The notes under the pieces were generated by a model. That model ran no database searches. It saw only the letters and a program-made list of their open reading frames with translations, and was not told where the DNA came from. The translations under genes were made by a program, and so were the position numbers. A stretch of DNA of 64,000 nucleotides, taken from assembly GCF_964026585.1 (NCBI RefSeq), contig NZ_OZ032160.1, forward strand, positions 682,001 through 746,000. The letters are read 5' to 3'. How positions within the stretch are numbered: position 1 is the stretch's first letter; the number at the start of each line of letters is the position of its first letter. This document shows, one piece after another, positions 58,380 through 64,000 of this stretch. The DNA is from Candidatus Endowatersipora endosymbiont of Watersipora subatra (GTDB lineage Bacteria; Pseudomonadota; Alphaproteobacteria; Rhizobiales; Rhizobiaceae).

Positions 58380-59009
58380 TTAAGAAATTCTAAAGCTCGA
58401 TTTGATTTTATCCTGTAAACAGAATTTCGCTCTTTCTATAACAGTTATTAACAGCTTTTGTAGTAAAACGTTGGTCTTATTATTTAATAGTTGACCTTTT
58501 TCGTTAAAGGCATTGCTCGCATTTCCTACTGTTAACTGCGGTGTCACTACATCAGCTCCTACGCTTACCAAAATCTCTCTGAGATGAGAAAGGACACGAA
58601 TACCACCTAAATTGCTCGGTGAACAAGCTGCAAGCCCAAAAGTACAATTTTGATAAGGAGTGATATTATCAAGATCACGGCTTAACCAATCTAGTGCATT
58701 TTTGAGCAATGGCGGAAGGGATCCATTATATTCCGGAGTTACTAATATTATTCCTTCATTCTTTTCCATAAAAGAACCAAGCTTCTTAGCACCATCAGGA
58801 ACTCCTGTTTTCTCTTCAATATTTTGACTAAACAAAGGAAGTTCATAATCAGATAACGATAGAATCGTAGCTTGCCCTCCGTATGTTTGAATCCCTTCAG
58901 CGATAAGGCCAGAAAGATGAACATTATAGGATCCATGACGATCTGAACCTGGAATAATGAGTACTCGTGGGATCATAGTTTTTTTACTCTCTTTGATAAG
59001 AGGTATCAT
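58380..59009 (-). CDS. NAD(P)H-dependent FMN reductase family protein
   Basis: 209-residue flavodoxin-like protein of the FMN_red (PF03358) family. The FMN phosphate loop is in [18 protein letters not shown], and the [20 protein letters not shown] segment is diagnostic. Members reduce FMN, quinones, azo dyes or chromate; the natural substrate is unknown. It overlaps dnaJ by 4 bases (ATGA). An ATG at 58976 ([10 protein letters not shown]) may be the true start. Co-transcription with dnaJ may place it under heat or redox stress control. Confidence 0.88.
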   Translation of the reverse strand: MIPLIKESKKTMIPRVLIIPGSDRHGSYNVHLSGLIAEGIQTYGGQATILSLSDYELPLFSQNIEEKTGVPDGAKKLGSFMEKNEGIILVTPEYNGSLPPLLKNALDWLSRDLDNITPYQNCTFGLAACSPSNLGGIRVLSHLREILVSVGADVVTPQLTVGNASNAFNEKGQLLNNKTNVLLQKLLITVIERAKFCLQDKIKSSFRIS

Positions 59010-60136
59010 CCTTCGGATAAGGTATCAAAGAATCCTTTCATGCGAGAGAAGAATCCTGTAGACTCAGGGCTGTTATCAGCTGAACTTTCCTTTTCAAACT
59101 CAATTAAAAGATCACGCTGACGCCTTGTCAAGTTTTGTGGTATTTCTATTGCTACCTGAATATACATATCACCTACTTGGCTAGAACGCATAACAGGCAT
59201 TCCCTTTGAACGCAATCGAAACTGTTTACCATTTTGAGTCCCTTCAGGAATTTTTACGCGTGTTCTACCGCCGCTGATAGTCCCCACTTCAAATTGACCA
59301 CCTAGCACAGCTGTTGTCATAGAAATAGGAACATGGCAATAGATATCAGAACCATCCCGTTTAAAGAATTGATGAGGTTTGATCGATAGAAATATATAAA
59401 GATCACCCTGTGGACCATCACGCATTCCGAATTCACCTTCACCAGACAATCTTATCCTCGTTCCATCATCTACGCCTGATGGAATATTAACTGAAATCGA
59501 TTTGTTTTCAGTTATTTTACCGTATCCAGAACACTGAGGACAGGGATCCTTGATAACTTCCCCTTGTCCCTGACAAGATGGACATGTTCGCTGAATTGAG
59601 AAAAATCCTTGGCTTGCTCTGACCTGACCAACCCCTCCACAAGTTCCGCATTTTGTTGGAAAGGTTCCCCTCTTCGTCCTGCGACCAGAACAAGAACCAC
59701 ATGTTATAGAAGAAGGAATCTCAATTTCAGCTGTTTTTCCTGTAAAGGCTTCCTCCAGAGAAATTTCCATGTTGTATCGTATATCAGCACCACGAGAACG
59801 AGCGCTAGAAGATCGGCGTCCTCCCCCCATCATTTCACCAAAAATATCTTCAAATATATCCCCCATCGATCCACCTGAAAAAGGATGATCACTCGTCGCC
59901 GATCCAGCATTTTCAAAAGCGGCATGACCAAAACGGTCATAGGCAGCTCTCTTTTGTGGATCTTTCAAAGCTTCGTAAGCTTCACCAATTTCTTTAAATT
60001 TGGCTTCCGCTTCCTTATTTCCTGGATTTTTATCAGGGTGATATTTCATAGCCTGTTTACGAAATGCTCTTTTTAACGTCTTTTCATCTGCATCCCGTGA
60101 AACGCCTAAAAGGTCATAATAGTCTGTTTTACTCAT
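59006..60136 (-). CDS. dnaJ: Chaperone protein DnaJ
   Basis: Hsp40 co-chaperone that delivers substrates to DnaK and stimulates its ATPase. J-domain with His-Pro-Asp in [10 protein letters not shown], a Gly-rich linker ([19 protein letters not shown]), a four-repeat zinc domain and the C-terminal peptide-binding domains. 376 residues. The first zinc repeat reads CGSCSGRR instead of CxxCxGxG, keeping both Cys but losing the last Gly; the other three are canonical or nearly so. fkbM is interposed between it and dnaK and overlaps its start by 4 bases. Confidence 0.97.
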   Translation of the reverse strand: MSKTDYYDLLGVSRDADEKTLKRAFRKQAMKYHPDKNPGNKEAEAKFKEIGEAYEALKDPQKRAAYDRFGHAAFENAGSATSDHPFSGGSMGDIFEDIFGEMMGGGRRSSSARSRGADIRYNMEISLEEAFTGKTAEIEIPSSITCGSCSGRRTKRGTFPTKCGTCGGVGQVRASQGFFSIQRTCPSCQGQGEVIKDPCPQCSGYGKITENKSISVNIPSGVDDGTRIRLSGEGEFGMRDGPQGDLYIFLSIKPHQFFKRDGSDIYCHVPISMTTAVLGGQFEVGTISGGRTRVKIPEGTQNGKQFRLRSKGMPVMRSSQVGDMYIQVAIEIPQNLTRRQRDLLIEFEKESSADNSPESTGFFSRMKGFFDTLSEG

Positions 60137-61032
60137 ACATTTATCAGTCCTGAATTTTCTAATTCTGTTGTATGAATCATGATTGCATTAATATTTGTAC
60201 GACACTGCAATACATATCCATATTCCTTTAACATTAAGATTATTTTTTGACCTTCAAGGTTGAAGGTTTCAACAATCAATAGTTGAGGCCAAAAGTCAGA
60301 GGGGGCGTTTGTTAAAAAATTTTTCAATACTTGAAAATCATAACCTTCAATATCAATCTTCATAGCATCAATATAGTGAAAATGATTTTCAACAATAATA
60401 TTTTGTAATGTATTAATGTTGATCGGGGTACCTTCGCCTTCAAGACAAACACTCATTTCACCACGGTTCTTTTGATCCATAACAAGAGTACCAGTGCCAA
60501 CTTCAGCAGCAACTCCTGACGAATCAATTAACGCATTGCACCCATTTATCATCAGGTTAAAGATAAGACGATCTCGATTCTTAAAATCAGGTTCAATAGC
60601 TAATAGTTGTGTAGATTGACCCAGATTTTGGGCGGCCGCGTATACAAACATGGTGTAGAGTCCCACATTTGCACCAACATCTATAAAAACAAAAGGACGT
60701 TCGTACTTACATCTGCATCTATAGTTTGAAAGCGCATCAATCAGTGCTTGGCGCTCTTTAGTGTCCCAGATATGTATACCAGCAAATGCACGTTTTTCGC
60801 ACCGGTTAGATCCTGGGTAAAGACGGGCCTTGATACCAGCAGAAACTGTTACATCAAGGGGACCGGCCATTCCTGTTCTGTGTCCTAAAAGAGCTATTCT
60901 ACGAAAAAAGGAAATCATCCACATACCCAGACGTGAATGAGGAGCCAGTGAAGCCAGATTACGGATATATTCACGCCAAAAATTAAGCGAGAAAGTCCCA
61001 AAAGGTTTTTCATGAGAGATCTGGATCATCAA
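60133..61032 (-). CDS. FkbM family methyltransferase
   Basis: 299 residues. SAM-binding motif [14 protein letters not shown] near residue 115, then [17 protein letters not shown] and [17 protein letters not shown], define the FkbM (Methyltransf_21) family, which O-methylates sugars, polyketides and other small molecules. The substrate here cannot be told. It sits between dnaK and dnaJ, an unusual place: a terminator-like hairpin separates it from dnaK, and its last 4 bases overlap dnaJ. Base composition looks like its neighbours, so any acquisition is not recent. Confidence 0.87.
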   Translation of the reverse strand: MMIQISHEKPFGTFSLNFWREYIRNLASLAPHSRLGMWMISFFRRIALLGHRTGMAGPLDVTVSAGIKARLYPGSNRCEKRAFAGIHIWDTKERQALIDALSNYRCRCKYERPFVFIDVGANVGLYTMFVYAAAQNLGQSTQLLAIEPDFKNRDRLIFNLMINGCNALIDSSGVAAEVGTGTLVMDQKNRGEMSVCLEGEGTPININTLQNIIVENHFHYIDAMKIDIEGYDFQVLKNFLTNAPSDFWPQLLIVETFNLEGQKIILMLKEYGYVLQCRTNINAIMIHTTELENSGLINV

Positions 61033-61086
61033 CGATCATTAAGAATGAATGGAATGAAAATCAACTTCAACCTGCTTTAAGAAAGA

Positions 61087-61125
61087 GAAGCCCCAACGAT
61101 GATTCTTTACAAGCGCTAGGGCTTC
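61087..61125 (-). terminator. Terminator after dnaK
   Basis: GAAGCCC (61087-61093) pairs with GGGCTTC (61119-61125). On the minus strand a TCTTTCTT tract follows the stem; on the plus strand a T8 tract follows the other side, so it could work both ways. The loop is long (25 nt). It would reduce read-through from dnaK into fkbM-dnaJ. Confidence 0.6.
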
Positions 61126-61154
61126 ATTTTTTTTAAAGATCAAGATAAATACTG

Positions 61155-63062
61155 CTATGCAGAGTTTTTTCCGTTCTTGTCTTTTATTTCCTCAAAATCA
61201 GCATCAACGATATTTTTATCTGGAGCATCAGTGGATGCTCCTTCTTTATCAGATGTCTTCTGAGCTTCATAGATCATCTGTCCCATCTTCATGCTAGCTT
61301 CAGCTAAGGCTTGAGACTTGGCTTTCAGATCATCTAAATCATCTGATTCTAAGGTTGATTTAAGATTTTTTATAGCTTCCTGAATCATCGATTTATCTTC
61401 GTCACTGATTTTATCCCCATGTTCAGTTAAAGATTTCTCAGTTGAATGGATAAGTGTTTCTGCTTGATTTTTTTCTTCAACTGCTTGACGACGTTTTTTA
61501 TCAGAATCAGAATTCGCCTCAGCATCTTTAACCATCTTTTCGATATCTTTTTCAGATAGACCGCCAGAGGCCTGGATTTTAATTTCTTGAGATTTTCCTG
61601 TCCCTTTGTCTTTAGCAGATACATTTACAATACCATTCGCATCAATATCAAATGTAACTTCAATTTGAGGAACACCGCGTGGTGCAGGCGGAATACCAAC
61701 TAAATCAAATTGCCCCAGTGACTTGTTGTCGGATGCCATTTCACGTTCACCCTGGGAAACACGAATAGTAACAGCATTTTGGTTATCTTCAGCAGTTGAA
61801 AAAGTCTGAGATTTCTTCGTAGGGATCGTCGTATTACGATCAATTAAGCGTGTGAAGACACCACCAAGGGTTTCGATTCCTAATGATAAAGGCGTGACAT
61901 CAAGAAGTAAAACATCAGTGACATCACCCTGTAAAACACCCGCCTGAATCGCTGCTCCCATAGCAACAACTTCATCAGGATTCACACCCTTGTGAGGTTC
62001 CTTTCCGAAAAAATTTTGCACAGTTTCTTGAACTTTTGGCATGCGAGTCATGCCACCGACCAAAATTACCTCATTAATTTCGCTAGTTGATAAGCCAGCA
62101 TCTTTTAAAGCCCCCTGCATGGGATCTATTGTTCGCTTAACTAAATCAGAAACAAGAGATTCAAATTTAGCACGTGTAAGTTTCATCGTTAGGTGCTTAG
62201 GACCTGAAGAATCTGCAGTGATAAATGGTAAATTAATCTCAGTCTGAGAGGAAGATGACAATTCGATCTTAGCTTTCTCAGCGGCTTCTTTCAGACGCTG
62301 AAGAGCTAGTTTATCACCTTTTAGATCAACACCCTGGTCCCTTTTAAATTCTTTAGATAGATAATCAACCAAAGTGATATCAAAATCTTCACCACCTAGA
62401 AATGTATCACCGTTGGTCGACTTTACTTCGAAAACACCATCACCTATTTCTAAAATAGATACATCGAAAGTACCTCCACCTAAATCGTAAACAACGATCG
62501 TCTTTCCTTCATTTCTATCCATTCCATAAGAAAGAGCTGCAGCGGTTGGCTCATTAATAATACGTTGAACTTCAAGGCCCGCAATTTTCCCTGCATCTTT
62601 AGTTGCCTGGCGCTGAGCATCATTAAAATAAGCTGGAACCGTAATAACAGCCTGATTAACTTTTTCACCAAGATAAGTTTCAGCCGTTTCCTTCATTTTT
62701 TGGAGAATCATTGCTGAAATTTGGGAAGGAGAATATTTGTCACCACGACTCTGAACCCAAGCGTCACCATTTTCGCCCTCTATAATATTGTAAGGAACGA
62801 GCTTCTGATCTTTCTTAACAGCCTGATCATCAAAACGGCGACCTATTAAGCGCTTGACTGCAAAGAAAGTATTTTCCGGGTTGGTTACGGCCTGACGTTT
62901 TGCAGGCTGACCAACAAGACGTTCACCGTCATCTGAAAAACCAACCATTGATGGTGTTGTACGTGCACCTTCAGAATTTTCAATAACCTTGGGGACTTTA
63001 CCATCCATAACTGAAACGCAAGAATTTGTTGTACCCAGGTCAATACCAATAACTTTCGCCAT
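61155..63062 (-). CDS. dnaK: Chaperone protein DnaK (Hsp70)
   Basis: 635-residue Hsp70. The N-terminal ATPase begins [16 protein letters not shown] and includes [12 protein letters not shown] and [11 protein letters not shown]; the linker [19 protein letters not shown] leads into the substrate-binding domain and a disordered acidic tail ([11 protein letters not shown]). GGAGAAG lies 8 nt before the ATG. It has a predicted RpoH promoter and a 190-nt foldable leader. Confidence 0.98.
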   Translation of the reverse strand: MAKVIGIDLGTTNSCVSVMDGKVPKVIENSEGARTTPSMVGFSDDGERLVGQPAKRQAVTNPENTFFAVKRLIGRRFDDQAVKKDQKLVPYNIIEGENGDAWVQSRGDKYSPSQISAMILQKMKETAETYLGEKVNQAVITVPAYFNDAQRQATKDAGKIAGLEVQRIINEPTAAALSYGMDRNEGKTIVVYDLGGGTFDVSILEIGDGVFEVKSTNGDTFLGGEDFDITLVDYLSKEFKRDQGVDLKGDKLALQRLKEAAEKAKIELSSSSQTEINLPFITADSSGPKHLTMKLTRAKFESLVSDLVKRTIDPMQGALKDAGLSTSEINEVILVGGMTRMPKVQETVQNFFGKEPHKGVNPDEVVAMGAAIQAGVLQGDVTDVLLLDVTPLSLGIETLGGVFTRLIDRNTTIPTKKSQTFSTAEDNQNAVTIRVSQGEREMASDNKSLGQFDLVGIPPAPRGVPQIEVTFDIDANGIVNVSAKDKGTGKSQEIKIQASGGLSEKDIEKMVKDAEANSDSDKKRRQAVEEKNQAETLIHSTEKSLTEHGDKISDEDKSMIQEAIKNLKSTLESDDLDDLKAKSQALAEASMKMGQMIYEAQKTSDKEGASTDAPDKNIVDADFEEIKDKNGKNSA

Positions 63063-63120
63063 CGTTTTTACTTCTCCAATTTATCCAAACCAACCAGTCT
63101 CGTCCACAAAGTCTGGAACT

Positions 63121-63189
63121 GAGGGTATCCCGGATAACGGAAGGCTTGAAAAAGATCGATCACTGGATCGAAACTCACCGATACCCCTC
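63121..63189 (-). promoter_or_regulatory. Foldable dnaK leader element
   Basis: Outer arms GAGGGTATC (63121-63129) and GATACCCCTC (63180-63189, one bulged C) enclose a perfect inner hairpin, TCGATC/GATCGA with an ACTG loop (63156-63171), and a further ATCC/GGAT pair (63127-63135). All lie inside the predicted dnaK leader. They may stabilise the mRNA or make translation temperature-sensitive; this is inferred from structure alone. Confidence 0.5.
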
Positions 63190-63259
63190 GCTGGCTTCAC
63201 TAATCACTAAATACTATGACACTCCACGTTCCCTCGTGTTTTATGCCATTAAAAGATTT

Positions 63260-63288
63260 ATATAAGAAGGCCACTAATTCGCTGCAAG
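63260..63288 (-). promoter_or_regulatory. RpoH (sigma-32)-type promoter for dnaK
   Basis: On the minus strand CTTG (63285-63288) is followed after 18 nt by CTTATAT (63260-63266), matching the alphaproteobacterial RpoH pattern of CTTG, about 17-18 nt, then CYTATNT. Transcription would start near 63253, giving a leader of about 190 nt. Confidence 0.6.
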
Positions 63289-63326
63289 AGCAGTCTTAAA
63301 AAGAAAATTTTAATGAGGAGATTAGA

Positions 63327-63348
63327 GATCATTCTCAATAGAATGATC
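63327..63348. repeat. 9-bp perfect inverted repeat between dnaK and rlmN
   Basis: GATCATTCT (63327-63335) and AGAATGATC (63340-63348) are perfectly complementary around a 4-nt loop. It ends 16 nt before the TTGACA at 63365, a fitting place for an operator on the rlmN promoter. Confidence 0.6.
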
Positions 63349-63364
63349 CTATGATAGAATCTTA

Positions 63365-63393
63365 TTGACAAATATTTTTAACTGCTGTACTGA
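63365..63393 (+). promoter_or_regulatory. Candidate promoter for rlmN
   Basis: A consensus TTGACA (63365-63370) is followed after 17 nt by TACTGA (63388-63393), a poor -10. The perfect -35 and position 34 nt before the ATG support it; the -10 does not. Confidence 0.4.
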
Positions 63394-63426
63394 AAAGATA
63401 AGATCTTAATTCGTTCAGTCTTTCTC

Positions 63427-64000
63427 ATGGTTTACAGAAGTACTCATAGAGAATTAGCCCTGCCTAATCTCATTGGATTGGATCGTGATGAGTTATCCCT
63501 TGAATTAGAAAAAAAAATTGGTATCCCCGAAAAGAAAATTCGCATGCGAGTTTCACAAATCTGGCAGTGGATTTATCTAAGAGGACATCGATCATTCGAT
63601 GGAATGACAAATTTAGATCAAAAAATTAGATCTGATCTAACTCGCGAGTACTGTCTCATCCGCCCTCAAATTGTCAATGAGCAAAGATCAGAAGATGGAA
63701 CTATAAAATGGTTACTACGCTTTAGAGGTACTCCCCTGCCTATTGAAGTTGAGACTGTCTATATTCCTGAATACAACCGTGGTACTCTTTGTCTATCTTC
63801 ACAGGTAGGATGTTCACTCAATTGTTCTTTCTGCAATACTGGATCTCAAAAGTTTGTAAGAAATCTGACTAGTGAAGAAATACTTATGCAGTTAATTGTC
63901 GCTCGTGAAAAGCTTGGTGATTTTCTTGAGAAGACCGAGAATTCCTTCGAAAAAAATCGTAAAGTAACTAATATTGTCATGATGGGTATGGGTGAACCGC
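63427..64000 (+). CDS. rlmN: Dual-specificity rRNA/tRNA methyltransferase RlmN, N-terminal part
   Basis: The frame is open from ATG 63427 to the window end, so the C-terminal half is missing. RlmN is a radical-SAM enzyme that methylates C2 of A2503 in 23S rRNA and A37 in some tRNAs. The N-terminal helical domain includes FRQ-like IRMRVSQIWQWIYLRG. The radical-SAM motif is GCSLNCSFCNTG, and NIVMMGMGEP is at the edge. It is divergent from dnaK. Confidence 0.95.
   Translation, partial: MVYRSTHRELALPNLIGLDRDELSLELEKKIGIPEKKIRMRVSQIWQWIYLRGHRSFDGMTNLDQKIRSDLTREYCLIRPQIVNEQRSEDGTIKWLLRFRGTPLPIEVETVYIPEYNRGTLCLSSQVGCSLNCSFCNTGSQKFVRNLTSEEILMQLIVAREKLGDFLEKTENSFEKNRKVTNIVMMGMGEP

Noticed and set aside
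1..64000. CRISPR array, prophage or intact insertion sequence
   Set aside because: No regularly spaced repeats, phage structural genes, integrase or transposase were found; the only near-identical duplication noticed is at 15.2-15.8 kb.

Overview
The window reads as chromosome of an AT-rich alphaproteobacterium, most likely a Hyphomicrobiales (Rhizobiales)-type lineage with a compact or eroding genome. Pointers to Alphaproteobacteria are LpxI instead of LpxH, an aa3-oxidase subunit IV gene, the birA-rnj-DUF1467 run beside nuo, a DUF1134/EipA protein and biosynthetic RNase J. An Omp10-like lipoprotein and a rirA relic point to Hyphomicrobiales. The species cannot be named from this window. There is no rRNA, no convincing tRNA, no CRISPR array and no intact mobile element.

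Layout. 0-20.5 kb is a mosaic of short units on both strands: sodB (5'-truncated by the window), corC-ybeY, fumarase class I, dnaG and rpoD, carA, purA, serC-serA, eipA, a small unknown gene and a PCuAC copper-chaperone gene that begin with the same 126-bp repeat, rpsU, coxIV, an Omp10-like lipoprotein, pepF and a Ca/Na exchanger. 20.8-48.3 kb is one long minus-strand block. It runs gltX, nuoEFGHIJKLMN, birA, rnj, DUF1467, pyrH, frr, uppS, cdsA, rseP, bamA, lpxD, fabZ, lpxA, lpxI, lpxB, so respiratory complex I is followed by envelope building (undecaprenyl-PP, CDP-diacylglycerol, outer-membrane protein assembly, lipid A). 48.9-57.6 kb is mostly plus-strand: parE, trhO, miaB and ubiE-ubiB, with a dead rirA on the minus strand. 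57.7-63.1 kb is the minus-strand chaperone block dnaK / fkbM-dnaJ-FMN reductase-pyrF. rlmN starts at 63.4 kb and runs off the end.

Two themes stand out. First, conserved alphaproteobacterial clusters are present but broken: nuoABCD is not upstream of nuoE, dxr is missing between rseP and cdsA, coaX between birA and rnj, rpsB-tsf upstream of pyrH, gltA after lpxB, and phoH and lnt around ybeY-corC, which also sits far from miaB. Second, the iron regulator rirA is a clear pseudogene, with one in-frame stop and one frameshift and the rest of the protein still readable. This looks like recent loss and fits ongoing genome reduction.

Intergenic DNA is short but unusually rich in perfect inverted repeats, several of them nested (an outer 8-9 bp pair around an inner palindrome). 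They occur between divergent as well as convergent genes and mostly lack T-tracts. The strongest regulatory call is an RpoH-type promoter and a foldable leader in front of dnaK. I found no complete novel defence or biosynthetic system. The most novel items are the duplicated 126-bp gene head at 15.2-15.8 kb, the three-hairpin element between gltX and parE, and the nested-palindrome pattern.
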